Origin: Anaerolineae bacterium
GTDB taxonomy: Bacteria; Chloroflexota; Anaerolineae; Promineifilales; Promineifilaceae
Length of the DNA: 15,762 bases
Direction of reading: 5' to 3'
NCBI GenBank assembly: GCA_028277515.1
Contig: JANQGC010000141.1
Location: 1-15,762, forward strand
The position numbers were made by a program, and so were the translations under genes. Shown here in pieces: positions 7,335 to 14,952 of this stretch. Numbering within the stretch: the stretch's first letter is position 1; the number at the start of each line of letters is the position of its first letter. The notes beneath the pieces were generated by a model that saw nothing but the letters and a program-made list of their open reading frames with translations, was not told the origin of the DNA and did no database searches.

Positions 7335-7423
7335 AAATACTCAGCACCAGGCGTTGTTATCAACATTGCACACCGCTTGTAAAACTATAAGCACGATACT
7401 TTCGGAATGGAGGTTTGAATTAC

Positions 7424-7576
7424 ATGTCATTTTTTGATGATGAAGGACAGGGGCTATTAGAATACGCCCTTGTGTTAATACTTGTAGCCGTCGTGGTGAT
7501 TGCCATCATCACCTTGCTGGGTCCGGAAATCAGCGAACGCTTATGCCAATACATTGATGTCTTCTGTGCACCTTAA
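7424..7576 (+). CDS. Flp-type (type IVb) pilin, small orphan gene
   Basis: The gene encodes 50 residues and is preceded by a good Shine-Dalgarno GGAGG (7409-7413) 10 nt before the ATG. The N-terminus MSFFDDEGQGLLEYALVLIL holds a type IV prepilin site: cleavage after G8 would leave Gln at +1, Glu13 at +5 and Tyr14 at +6, the Glu-Tyr pair typical of Flp pilins. One hydrophobic helix follows (about 11-32), ending in LLGPEI. The mature subunit would be assembled on the cell surface after processing by a prepilin peptidase. The C-terminal tail has two cysteines (C41, C48) that could pair in a disulfide. No tad assembly genes lie in the window, so machinery elsewhere in the genome must be assumed. 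The gene is easily missed because of its size. Confidence 0.85.
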   Translation: MSFFDDEGQGLLEYALVLILVAVVVIAIITLLGPEISERLCQYIDVFCAP

Positions 7577-7734
7577 TTGAAACAAATCTCTTAATATCAT
7601 TCAATAACCGACTTACACCGCTACAAAAATCTTTGCACAGAAATTTGGCAATTTTTCACTTGGTAAATGAGCGAAAACCAATTAATAAAAGTTGTCAAAT
7701 TTCAGGTAACACAATATTTATGTCGTAATGACGG

Positions 7735-8478
7735 ATGTCATCAGATTTTTTAATCAAATCCGTGTCACTAACAATAAAAAATCCTTCAGCCTTGAGGTGG
7801 GCGAACAAAATAATCGATTTTTTACTCCCCACTATTTGTGCGAGTTGTGGCTCGTTGGGTCCCATGATTTGCAATCCTTGCAAATCACAATTCTCCTGGG
7901 TCCTCAGCCCAATTTGCAAACGCTGTGGTCGATCCCTTATCCAGTCCGCCAATGCATGTGGTAAATGTCTTTCCTCGAAATTTACCCTTCACCAGGTAAG
8001 AAGCCCGCTCTTTTATCGTGAGCCGGTTAAAACTATCATTCATCAAATGAAATATACTGGCTTATACGCTCTTACTGATCCCTTAGGGCAAATAATGGTG
8101 AATTCCTGGCCGGACTGGGAATATCCTCCAGACCTCATCATGCCTGTTCCCTTACATTCAAGACGACTGAAGCAGAGGGGATTTAACCAATCTGCTCTGC
8201 TGGCCGCATATTTAGGTGAATCATTGGGGATTGAGGTCAATTCTAAGGATTTGGTTCGGGTAAAAAACACAAAACCTCAGGTAGGCTTAAATCCGGAGCA
8301 ACGACAAGAAAATGTTAGAAATGCCTTTCAAGCACAAGACGAAATAGTCAAGAATAAGCATGTCCTTTTGATTGATGACGTATTAACAACAGGTGCAACA
8401 ATGTTAGCTGCCAATATATCCCTTCAAATAGCCGGAGCGAAAACTGTTTCAGCTTATTGTTTGGCACGCGCTGTTTAG
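7735..8478 (+). CDS. comF: ComF family protein (zinc ribbon + phosphoribosyltransferase fold)
   Basis: ComF/ComFC proteins support DNA uptake in transformable bacteria; their enzymatic role is uncertain. The 247 residues show four CxxC pairs (C35/C38, C46/C49, C61/C64, C75/C78) forming the N-terminal zinc-binding part. A type I phosphoribosyltransferase domain follows, with PVPLHSRRLKQRGFNQS (substrate-side loop) and the PRPP motif VLLIDDVLTTGATM near the C-terminus. The KNTKPQVGLNPEQRQENVRNAF block is typical of the family. The chosen ATG leaves about 30 residues before the first Cys, a little longer than many homologues, and has no clear Shine-Dalgarno, so a shorter product is possible. hpf follows 46 nt downstream; I recall these genes lying close together in other bacteria too. 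No other competence gene is present. Confidence 0.92.
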   Translation: MSSDFLIKSVSLTIKNPSALRWANKIIDFLLPTICASCGSLGPMICNPCKSQFSWVLSPICKRCGRSLIQSANACGKCLSSKFTLHQVRSPLFYREPVKTIIHQMKYTGLYALTDPLGQIMVNSWPDWEYPPDLIMPVPLHSRRLKQRGFNQSALLAAYLGESLGIEVNSKDLVRVKNTKPQVGLNPEQRQENVRNAFQAQDEIVKNKHVLLIDDVLTTGATMLAANISLQIAGAKTVSAYCLARAV

Positions 8479-8488
8479 TAGTGAGATA

Positions 8489-8504
8489 ATTGAAGGACTT
8501 CAAT
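8489..8504 (+). other. Dyad/hairpin just upstream of the hpf ribosome binding site
   Basis: ATTGAAG-GA-CTTCAAT is a perfect 7-bp inverted repeat (6 bp with a GGAC tetraloop if folded as RNA). It lies 8 nt before the hpf Shine-Dalgarno AGGAGAG, in the 46-nt comF-hpf gap. It might tune hpf translation or bind a regulator. It is short and A/T-rich, so chance is not excluded. Confidence 0.3.
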
Positions 8505-8524
8505 ATTCCTCAAGGAGAGAAAAA

Positions 8525-9091
8525 ATGGAAATCAAAATTCACGGGCACAATTTAGAAATAACAACCAGATTGAGAAATTACGTAGAGAAGAAAACTGCCC
8601 GGCTTGATCGTTATATGCCAAATTTAAATACTATTCGAGTTGATCTGACCACGGAAAACACACGCAGCGCCGTTGAACGGCAGGTGGCGCAAATTACCAT
8701 ACGTGATGATCGAGGTACTATCCTGAGGGCTGAAGAGCGCAACAGCGACATCTTTGCCGCCGTCGATGCTGTTATTGATAAATTATACCGGCAGATTGAA
8801 CGGTATCGGGGCAAACGGAAACGGAAAAATCGTGGAGGTGGGACACAAGAATTTGATCTGGGTGAGCCTCTTCCTCTTGATGTTGAAGATGACATGGACG
8901 ATGATGAGCAGCGAATTGTTCGTGTCAAGCGTTTTGCTCTACACCCCATGTCAGAGGAAGAAGCTATCGACCAAATGGAACTTTTGGGTCATGATTTCTT
9001 TGTTTTTTTCAACACGGCCGATGATGCAATAAACGTCCTTTACCAGCGCCGTGATGGAAACTATGGGCTGCTCCAACCCGAATTCGATTGA
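8525..9091 (+). CDS. hpf: Long-form ribosome hibernation promoting factor (HPF/RaiA)
   Basis: Long HPF binds the small ribosomal subunit in slow growth and pairs ribosomes into inactive 100S dimers. The N-terminal domain (about 1-100) begins MEIKIHGHNLEITTRLRNYV and shows the beta-alpha-beta-beta-beta-alpha pattern of the YfiA fold. After a basic and then acidic linker (about 98-135, KRKRKNRGGG and DVEDDMDDDE) comes the C-terminal dimerisation domain (about 132-188) with RVKRFALHPMSEEEAIDQME and INVLYQRRDGNYGLLQPE, which marks the long form. At 188 residues the length is normal. An AGGAGAG ribosome binding site (8513-8519) lies 5 nt before the ATG, one of the strongest in the window. It probably follows comF in one transcript. 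Confidence 0.95.
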   Translation: MEIKIHGHNLEITTRLRNYVEKKTARLDRYMPNLNTIRVDLTTENTRSAVERQVAQITIRDDRGTILRAEERNSDIFAAVDAVIDKLYRQIERYRGKRKRKNRGGGTQEFDLGEPLPLDVEDDMDDDEQRIVRVKRFALHPMSEEEAIDQMELLGHDFFVFFNTADDAINVLYQRRDGNYGLLQPEFD

Positions 9092-9178
9092 GCTAATGCG
9101 CTTTATCCCTTCACAAATCTGCTGAACAAAGAGCTGTTATTTTACTCACAGTTATTGGTTACACAAGGTTAACTTTTT

Positions 9179-9670
9179 ATGGCGGAAATCCTGGTTGTTT
9201 GCACAGCTAATATATGTCGCTCTCCTGTAGTCGCCGCATTACTACGCGACCGGTTGAACAAAAGAGGACTTACAAATTGGAAAGTCAGTTCCGCCGGCAC
9301 CTGGGCTCATGTAGAGCGAGGTGCGGCCAGGAACAGTATCCGGGTGATGGATGAATATGGCCTCGATATTGACGATCACAAGTCGCGGTTAATTAACCAA
9401 ACCCATCTAAACGAGGCAGACCTGATCTTATGCATGGAAAGCGGCCACGTTGAGGCGTTAAAGATTGAGTTCCCCGAACATGCAGACAAAATATTTTTAT
9501 TAACCGAAATGTCAGGACATCCCTATAGTGTCCACGATCCGTATGGCGAACCCTTTTTATCTTTTCAAAAAATGGCTGCGGAAATGGCCGGATTGGTGGA
9601 TTCCGGTTTGGATCGGATCATTCAAATAGCGGAGGGAAACAGCCAACGAAAGCTTACCAACCTTCAATAA
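9179..9670 (+). CDS. Low-molecular-weight protein-tyrosine phosphatase family
   Basis: The 163-residue enzyme carries the catalytic P-loop VCTANICRSP (nucleophile C8, R14; C-x5-R-S) right at the N-terminus, and the general-acid loop VHDPYGEP (D120), both diagnostic of the family. These proteins dephosphorylate tyrosine residues or, in some relatives, arginine residues or arsenate. The arsenate-reductase type usually needs extra redox cysteines; C8 and C13 lie in the P-loop and C100-region MESGH has none of the usual C-terminal Cys pair, so phosphatase is favoured. No tyrosine kinase gene is present nearby, so the partner is unknown. The last 17 nt overlap the convergent HNH gene. The ATG has only AAGG well upstream. 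Confidence 0.9.
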   Translation: MAEILVVCTANICRSPVVAALLRDRLNKRGLTNWKVSSAGTWAHVERGAARNSIRVMDEYGLDIDDHKSRLINQTHLNEADLILCMESGHVEALKIEFPEHADKIFLLTEMSGHPYSVHDPYGEPFLSFQKMAAEMAGLVDSGLDRIIQIAEGNSQRKLTNLQ

Positions 9671-10175
9671 ATTGAGCCCATTCCTGGTTATTGCGAACAT
9701 GGCTGGAAAAACGGTAAGAAGCGGTAGCCTTTGGCTCATAAGGTTGGCGCTGCAAACGCATACGGGCTTCCGCGGGGCTTTTGCCACCCTTTCGCCTGTT
9801 GCAGGGCATGCAGGCGGCAACGAGATTTTGCCAGGTGTGGGGTCCACCTTTGTGGCGAGGGATGACATGATCGATGGTCAAGTGGCGCATTTTGCTACCA
9901 CAATATTGGCAGGTAAAATCGTCACGCCGTAGAATTTCTCGTTTAGAAAGAGAAATTCGTGGCCTCGGACGCTTGATCATATAGCTAAGGCGAATGACGG
10001 AGGGGATTTCAAAAACGGCCGAGGTGCTACGGACAACACCACGTCCGTTGATAATCGTCTCTGCCTTTCCACCTAAAACCAGGGCCAACGCTCGTTTCGT
10101 GTTGCAAACATGTAATGGTTCAAAATTAACATTTAGAATGAGCACAGGCCCATTCAACAACCCATTTTTGCTCAT
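9654..10175 (-). CDS. Standalone HNH endonuclease family protein
   Basis: The 173-residue protein starts MSKNGLLNGPVLILNVNFEP. The N-terminal half (10-70), with the signature NVNFEPLHVCNTKRALAL and a PSVIRL block, precedes an HNH domain: C89-x2-C92, D102-H103 in LTIDHVIP, N117 and C122-x2-C125-N126-R-R-K. The two Cys pairs form the structural zinc site, and His103 with the N117/N126 region form the beta-beta-alpha metal catalytic site. This architecture is widespread as a single chromosomal gene in several phyla; its physiological role is not established to my knowledge, and there is no methylase, integrase or toxin partner here. An in-frame TTG at 10214 would add 13 residues, but ATG at 10175 fits the conserved start better. 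It overlaps the phosphatase gene tail to tail and is divergent from the Nif3 gene. Confidence 0.88.
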   Translation of the reverse strand: MSKNGLLNGPVLILNVNFEPLHVCNTKRALALVLGGKAETIINGRGVVRSTSAVFEIPSVIRLSYMIKRPRPRISLSKREILRRDDFTCQYCGSKMRHLTIDHVIPRHKGGPHTWQNLVAACMPCNRRKGGKSPAEARMRLQRQPYEPKATASYRFSSHVRNNQEWAQFIEGW

Positions 10176-10246
10176 AACGCCAGGAGTATACCTGAGAGAG
10201 TCGATGAGCGTCAATTCAGCTAAGTTAACAACTGGTTATCAACACG

Positions 10247-10996
10247 ATGGATAAAAATGATCTCATAAGCTACCTCGATTCTTACCTTCAAATTCCAGAA
10301 ATAAAGGATTATGGCCCTCAAGGGCTGCAAGTGGAAGCTTTAAACAACCATATAGAACGTATCGCTTTAGCCGTCGATACGGCACCAGTTACCATCCGGG
10401 CTGCGGCCGATTGGGAAGCGGACATGCTGCTCGTTCACCACGGTATTCTTTGGCGCAATGTGGAGCGAATTGCCGGGCCACTTGGCGAAAGAGTGAGGCT
10501 ACTGCTCGCTTCCGGCATCCATCTATATGCCGCACATCTTGCTCTTGATGCCCATCCCGATGTAGGCAATAATGCGGTTTTAGCCAACATGCTGGGTCTG
10601 CAAAATATTGATTGGTGGTGTGAGGCCATGGGCATTAATATCGGTGTTGTCGGGGAAATTGACACAACCTTAGATGAATTAATAATTTCAATCAACGACA
10701 ATTTGCAGACGGATGCTGTCGTCCTCAAACAAGGGCCGGAGCATGTGCAAAAGGTGGCCATTGTTTCCGGTTTTGGTGCTGATCGAATCGAAGAAGCACA
10801 TGCTCAAGGAGCAGATACATTTCTAACAGGGGAGACGTCACACGCCAATTATTGGGCAGCGGCCGATTACGGTATGAATGTCATTTTTGCGGGACATTAT
10901 GTTACTGAAACAGTGGGTGTGAAAGCGTTGGGCCAACATTTGAGTAAAAAATTTGAGATCACAGTAAAATTCTTTGATTTCCCAACCGAAATGTAA
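10247..10996 (+). CDS. Nif3/YbgI-family dinuclear metal-binding protein
   Basis: This 249-residue protein is of the Nif3-like group, often labelled GTP cyclohydrolase 1 type 2, although the true function remains unsettled. Ligands for the two-metal centre are visible: H64-H65 in LLVHHG, D101 in AHLALDAH (with H97 nearby), and H217 and E221 in FAGHYVTETVG. The N-terminal YGPQGLQVE is a typical family block, and GADTFLTGETSH forms the second half of the fold. At 249 residues it is the short form, without the middle PII-like insert found in longer members of about 370 residues. It starts 71 nt from the divergent HNH start without a strong Shine-Dalgarno, and is followed by kbl after 27 nt, probably in one transcript. 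Confidence 0.9.
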   Translation: MDKNDLISYLDSYLQIPEIKDYGPQGLQVEALNNHIERIALAVDTAPVTIRAAADWEADMLLVHHGILWRNVERIAGPLGERVRLLLASGIHLYAAHLALDAHPDVGNNAVLANMLGLQNIDWWCEAMGINIGVVGEIDTTLDELIISINDNLQTDAVVLKQGPEHVQKVAIVSGFGADRIEEAHAQGADTFLTGETSHANYWAAADYGMNVIFAGHYVTETVGVKALGQHLSKKFEITVKFFDFPTEM

Positions 10997-11023
10997 TTTT
11001 ATCAACCAATTGAGGTAAAAAAC

Positions 11024-12205
11024 ATGAGTGACGAAAAGCTAAACTGGATCCAAGAAGAACTTGACAATCTAAAAGATAAGGGTTTATTCAACACCATCCG
11101 CACCATTGAATCACCGATGGACGCCTGGGTAACCATAGATGGCTTTTCTTTGCTAAATTTTTGCGCCAATAATTACTTGGGTCTGGCAAGCCACCCGCGC
11201 ATTCGTGAAGCGGCCAAAAAAGCGATTGACAAATACGGTGTTGGACCCGCGGCCGTGCGCACGATCGCCGGAACCATGTCTTTGCATATCGCGCTGGAAG
11301 AACGCCTGGCGCAGTTCAAGCAAGCCGAAGCTTGTATCACATTTCAAAGTGGTTTTAGTGCCAATATAGCGACTATCCCGGCCATCGTTGGACGTGGCGA
11401 TGTGATATTTTCTGATGAACTCAATCACGCCAGCATTATTGATGGCTGCCGGTTAAGCAGAGCCAAAGTGGTTCGTTATGCACACAATGACGTTGATGAC
11501 CTAGTACGCCAAATTGAAGCCACGACAGAATATGGACGTCGTCTTATCATTACTGACGGCGTTTTTAGCATGGATGGCGATGTCGCCCCACTTGACAAGC
11601 TGGTGGACGTTGCCGAGCAGCACCATATCATGATCATGGTTGATGACGCCCATGGAGAAGGTGTTTTAGGTCGCGGCGGCCGGGGTATTGTCGATCATTT
11701 TGGCTTACACAACCGGGTGGATGTTGAAGTGGGTACTTTGAGCAAAGCATTTGGCGTCATGGGTGGCCTGGTTGCCGGAAAATCACTGATTGTCGATTGG
11801 CTTCGCCAAAGAGGACGCCCCTTTTTGTTTTCCAGCGCAATGACCGTTCCCGATGTTGCGGCCTGCCTTGAAGCGGTCAATATGCTGGAAGAATCCACCG
11901 AATTGATTGATCGCCTTTGGTCCAATGCTGCCAAATTCCGAGAAGGTATGAATGCGTTGGGGTTCGACACCGGGTACAGCCAGACACCCATCGTTCCGGT
12001 TATGTTGGGAGAAGCACCATTGGCACAGCAGTTCAGCCGCCGCTTATTTGATGAAGGCGTGTTTGCTATGGCTATTGGTTTTCCAACGGTGCCGCGCGGA
12101 AAAGCGCGCATTCGGGTCATGAACTCGGCCGCCCACAGTGAACGTGACATTCATATGGCCTTAGAAACCTTTGAAAATGTGGGCAAGGAACTTGGGGTTA
12201 TTTAA
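11024..12205 (+). CDS. kbl: Glycine C-acetyltransferase (2-amino-3-ketobutyrate CoA ligase)
   Basis: This PLP enzyme of the alpha-oxoamine synthase group cleaves 2-amino-3-ketobutyrate with CoA to glycine and acetyl-CoA in threonine breakdown. The 393 residues match remembered E. coli Kbl closely: [53 protein letters not shown] (PLP-ring Asp/His), the Schiff-base lysine K241 in [20 protein letters not shown], and a C-terminus KELGVI. Related synthases (BioF, HemA, SPT) share the fold, but the N-terminus and the PVMLGEA segment favour Kbl. The usual partner, threonine dehydrogenase, is not in the window. A Shine-Dalgarno GAGG (11012-11015) lies 8 nt before the ATG. An intrinsic terminator begins 5 nt after the stop, ending this transcript. 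Confidence 0.92.
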   Translation: MSDEKLNWIQEELDNLKDKGLFNTIRTIESPMDAWVTIDGFSLLNFCANNYLGLASHPRIREAAKKAIDKYGVGPAAVRTIAGTMSLHIALEERLAQFKQAEACITFQSGFSANIATIPAIVGRGDVIFSDELNHASIIDGCRLSRAKVVRYAHNDVDDLVRQIEATTEYGRRLIITDGVFSMDGDVAPLDKLVDVAEQHHIMIMVDDAHGEGVLGRGGRGIVDHFGLHNRVDVEVGTLSKAFGVMGGLVAGKSLIVDWLRQRGRPFLFSSAMTVPDVAACLEAVNMLEESTELIDRLWSNAAKFREGMNALGFDTGYSQTPIVPVMLGEAPLAQQFSRRLFDEGVFAMAIGFPTVPRGKARIRVMNSAAHSERDIHMALETFENVGKELGVI

Positions 12206-12209
12206 TGAC

Positions 12210-12240
12210 AAAAGCCTGGCCTCATCGACCAGGCTTTTTT
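12210..12240 (+). terminator. Intrinsic terminator after kbl (possibly bidirectional)
   Basis: AAAAGCCTGG (12210-12219) and CCAGGCTTTT (12229-12238) form a perfect 10-bp stem with a 9-nt loop and a T-run through 12240. The T-run overlaps the stop codon of the convergent beta-CASP gene by 2 nt. Read on the minus strand, the same stem ends in TTTTG, so it may also serve that gene. Confidence 0.92.
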
Positions 12241-13648
12241 ACAATTCAAATGATTGGTGCAGTTCAGGAACAACGACATTCTGAAGTTGGTGTCTTTGCC
12301 GCAGGCCACTGGCCAATGCAAAAGATGCCTCTTCCTCACCATGAACCAAAAAGGTATGGTCTGGCATTTTATTCATATGGCCGACCCAATCCAACAATTC
12401 CTGCCTGTCAGCATGGGCGCTGAAGCCATTGACAACTTCCACCTGTGCTCTTAACGTATATTCCTCACCCAAAATCCTTAACTTTTTCTTTTTCTCTACA
12501 ATGCGCCGGCCCAGCGTATTGGGAGCCTGCCAGCCGACGATCATAATCGTGTTGCGTGGGTCCTCAACATTATTTTTTAAGTGATGCAAAATTCGCCCTG
12601 CTTCTGCCATGCCACTGGCGCTGATGATCACCGCCGGATCGCGTAAAAAGTTCAAAGATTTTGATTCTCTCGTTGAACGTGTATAACGCATCATGTCAAA
12701 ACCAAAGGGGTCCCGGTGGTTATTCTCGGCTAAAAATCGTTCCACTTCTTCATCATATGCTTCCGGATGAAGGCGGTATATGGCTGTAGCATCAATAGCC
12801 AATGGGCTGTCCACATAAACCGGCAATTCCGGGGATATGTCACTCGATTCGACGAGTTGATGGAGCCGATAGACCAGCTCCTGGGTGCGTCCCACGGCAA
12901 ATGCGGGAACGATTAGTTTCCCTCCACGTTTGGTTGTTTCATTTACAATTTTCTCCAGGATTAAACTGATCTCATCCGCGTCCTCATGAATGCGGTTGCC
13001 ATAGGTGCTTTCGATCAACAGGATATCTGCGCTGTCAATAAATTGAGGATCGTTAAGAATGGGACGGTCCGGACGGCCGAGATCGCCGCTGAAAACCAAC
13101 CGCACCGGCCGTTTTTTCTCCTCATCTTCTATATCCAAAACAATGAAAGTAGACCCCAGAATATGGCCGGCATCGTAGAAAGTAAGATAGACGCCAGGCA
13201 GCACCTGGTAAGGTCGATCATAACCAATGCCAATAAACTGTTTCAGGCTGTCGATGACATCCTCCATCCTATAAATCGGCTCAATAGGCGGGAGATTATT
13301 CTTTCTTCTTTTCTTATTCAGGTACTCAATATCATAGCTTTGTATCTTGGCGCTATCGCGCAGCATGATCGTGCACAAATCCCGTGTCGCATAAGTGCAA
13401 ACAATATCCCCCTTGAAACCGCTTTTTACCAAATTTGGGACATTACCGCTGTGATCAATATGAGCGTGGGAAAGTATCAGCACGTCCACTTCATGGGCAT
13501 TAAAAGGAAGATTTTGGTTTTTTTCATAGCTCGCCTTGCGCGATCCTTGATAAAGACCACAATCCAATAATATCTTTTTCCCGTTTACCTCAATTAGATG
13601 CTGTGAACCCGTTACAGTCCTAACCGCACCATGAAATGTCAGTTTCAT
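12239..13648 (-). CDS. Beta-CASP metallo-beta-lactamase fold RNase
   Basis: The 469 residues hold a metallo-beta-lactamase domain interrupted by a beta-CASP domain, as in CPSF73-like and bacterial RNA-processing nucleases, which cut or trim RNA with two zinc ions. Visible motifs are SHAHIDHSG (H61-A-H63-I-D65-H66), AGHILGS (H162), SGDLGRP, the beta-CASP block IVPAFAVGRTQELVY with ESTYGNR before it, SASGMAEAGRILHHL, and the C-terminal GFSAHADRQEL and FLVHGEE of the RNA-specificity (RMMBL) segment. No KH domain is present, unlike archaeal aCPSF1. The ATG at 13648 follows a good AGGAG (plus 13658-13662) by 9 nt. Its upstream region is occupied by copy 2 of the repeat element. It converges on kbl. 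Family secure; the RNA targets are unknown. Confidence 0.93.
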   Translation of the reverse strand: MKLTFHGAVRTVTGSQHLIEVNGKKILLDCGLYQGSRKASYEKNQNLPFNAHEVDVLILSHAHIDHSGNVPNLVKSGFKGDIVCTYATRDLCTIMLRDSAKIQSYDIEYLNKKRRKNNLPPIEPIYRMEDVIDSLKQFIGIGYDRPYQVLPGVYLTFYDAGHILGSTFIVLDIEDEEKKRPVRLVFSGDLGRPDRPILNDPQFIDSADILLIESTYGNRIHEDADEISLILEKIVNETTKRGGKLIVPAFAVGRTQELVYRLHQLVESSDISPELPVYVDSPLAIDATAIYRLHPEAYDEEVERFLAENNHRDPFGFDMMRYTRSTRESKSLNFLRDPAVIISASGMAEAGRILHHLKNNVEDPRNTIMIVGWQAPNTLGRRIVEKKKKLRILGEEYTLRAQVEVVNGFSAHADRQELLDWVGHMNKMPDHTFLVHGEEEASFALASGLRQRHQLQNVVVPELHQSFEL

Positions 13649-13675
13649 ATAATTAAACTCCTGTTTCGATTTAAA

Positions 13676-13766
13676 GTAACAGTCACTTTGGTCAATATTT
13701 GAGTGGCAGTACAGGTAATAAAGTGACTGTCACCTGTCAAGAAACTTCGCGAACAAACCACATAAG
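13676..13766 (+). repeat. Intergenic repeat element, copy 2
   Basis: This has the same architecture as 900-989. The left arm GTAACAGTCACTTT (13676-13689) pairs with the right arm AAAGTGACTGTCAC (13720-13733) at 13 of 14 positions, around a 30-nt spacer that does not resemble the spacer of copy 1. The tail 13734-13766 carries GCGAACAAACCAC unchanged. The 46 bases 13721-13766 differ from copy 1 at six positions. It lies between the 3' end of rnd and the 5' end of the beta-CASP RNase gene, both on the minus strand, starting 28 nt upstream of the latter's ATG. It has the same strand orientation as copy 1 but the opposite orientation relative to its downstream gene. Confidence 0.8.
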
Positions 13767-13815
13767 GTGTTACATTTTTATAATAGTAGCAAGTTGGGGT
13801 ACCTTATTTGCCGGA

Positions 13816-14952
13816 TTATTCGGATGAATTTCCTAATATGTGAAGTATTTCATCGCCATAAGTATTGCACCGCCAGTCGCCAATTGATTGCAAGCGACAT
13901 AATGCTTCATGGGTTTTTGGATTATCTCGCGCTATTTCCCATAACGCATTTCGACTCATTATCACATCGGATTCCACCCCTCTGCGCCTGGCTCTTTGTT
14001 TTCGCCACTGGCGCAGCGCGTCATAACGGGAAATCACCGCTTCTGGTGGCCTCTGATGTATGTGATAGGGGTATTTGGGATAAGGAGCATGTTTAGCGTC
14101 TTTGATGACCTGTAAAATTTGCCGGCCAAAACGCTTCATTTGCCCGTTGGTCATACCATGAACCCCGGCCAATTGCCGATGGTCCGTAGGCATTTTTTTT
14201 GCTAAAGCAACCAAAGTGCGATCATTAATTATTTTAAACAGGGGCTTGTCTCGACGGCGAGCCTCCTGGTCGCGAAAAATATTGAGCGCCTTAAGTGCAG
14301 CTTGTTGTCTTTTATTTAAATCACGAACCCCATTAATGGACCAAAAACTATCCGGATCAAATCCGTTATCACTTAGCTGGACGTGTGTTTGCTGCTCAAA
14401 CGTTTCTACTGCCTCTTCAAGACAACCCTTTTTATTTAATTCTTGATTTAAATGGTCACGCAACCTAAATAGAAAATGGGTATCATGTTGGGCATAAGCC
14501 AATTGCTCCGGGGCGAGAGGTCTCTTACACCAATTGGATTTCTGATACTTTTTATTAAGCTTAATTTGAAAAATATCATGCAGCAAACTGGCCAGGCCAA
14601 ACCGCTTGTAACCCAAAATACGTGCTGCCCACATGGTATCAAACAAATTTTGCAGCCCCCAGCCATATTGGCGTTTCACCAAAATGAGATCGTACTCTGC
14701 TGCGTGAAAAATCTTCTCCACATGCGGATCGGCAATTAAAACGCCCAAAGGAGTGATGTCAAAATCACACGTTGGGTCAAGGATAAAATCTTGCTCAGGA
14801 GTTGAAATCTGAATCAAACAAACGCTTTCGCGATAAGCGTACATGCTGTTCGATTCAAGATCGATGGCCAGTCGAGGCTCCCGTTGAATCTGGTCAAGAC
14901 AACGCCTCCAGGCTTTGGGTCCGGAAACGTATACAAATGGCGGCAGGTTCAT
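13816..14952 (-). CDS. rnd: Ribonuclease D (DEDDy exonuclease with two HRDC domains)
   Basis: RNase D trims 3' ends of tRNA and other stable RNA. The 378-residue protein starts MNLPPFVYVSGPKAWRR. The DEDDy catalytic set is complete: D31 and E33 in AIDLES, D88 in HAAEYDL, Y153 and D157 in YAQHD. After the exonuclease domain (about 1-195) come one HRDC domain (about 210-292, KRQQAALKALNIFRDQEARR) and a second HRDC-like segment (about 312-375, RYDALRQWRKQRARRRGVES), the full arrangement of E. coli RNase D. The start at 14952 overlaps the recJ stop as ATGA (14949-14952), so translation is probably coupled. An in-frame start at 15006 would add 18 residues inside recJ and is less likely. A repeat element follows downstream. 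Confidence 0.93.
   Translation of the reverse strand: MNLPPFVYVSGPKAWRRCLDQIQREPRLAIDLESNSMYAYRESVCLIQISTPEQDFILDPTCDFDITPLGVLIADPHVEKIFHAAEYDLILVKRQYGWGLQNLFDTMWAARILGYKRFGLASLLHDIFQIKLNKKYQKSNWCKRPLAPEQLAYAQHDTHFLFRLRDHLNQELNKKGCLEEAVETFEQQTHVQLSDNGFDPDSFWSINGVRDLNKRQQAALKALNIFRDQEARRRDKPLFKIINDRTLVALAKKMPTDHRQLAGVHGMTNGQMKRFGRQILQVIKDAKHAPYPKYPYHIHQRPPEAVISRYDALRQWRKQRARRRGVESDVIMSRNALWEIARDNPKTHEALCRLQSIGDWRCNTYGDEILHILGNSSE

Noticed and set aside
7357..7365. TTATCAACA, close to a DnaA box (also at 10236-10244)
   Set aside because: Each has one mismatch to the consensus, they are single and 2.9 kb apart, and there is no dnaA, dnaN or AT-rich unwinding region.
7641..7656. AAATT-TGGC-AATTT followed by TT as a terminator after the pilin
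   Set aside because: The stem is all A/T and 65 nt past the stop; probably just an AT-rich spacer.
12205..12423. A 72-codon plus-strand ORF starting directly at the kbl stop
   Set aside because: It runs through the intrinsic terminator and then lies antisense to the beta-CASP gene; no family resemblance.
12986..13570. A 194-codon ORF on the plus strand opposite the beta-CASP RNase gene
   Set aside because: It is antisense to a gene with full-length catalytic motifs, has no ribosome binding site or recognisable domain, and its length is explained by the codon use of the real gene.
944..13766. The repeated 46-nt sequences as CRISPR repeats
   Set aside because: Only two copies, 12.8 kb apart, with no regularly spaced spacers and no cas genes.
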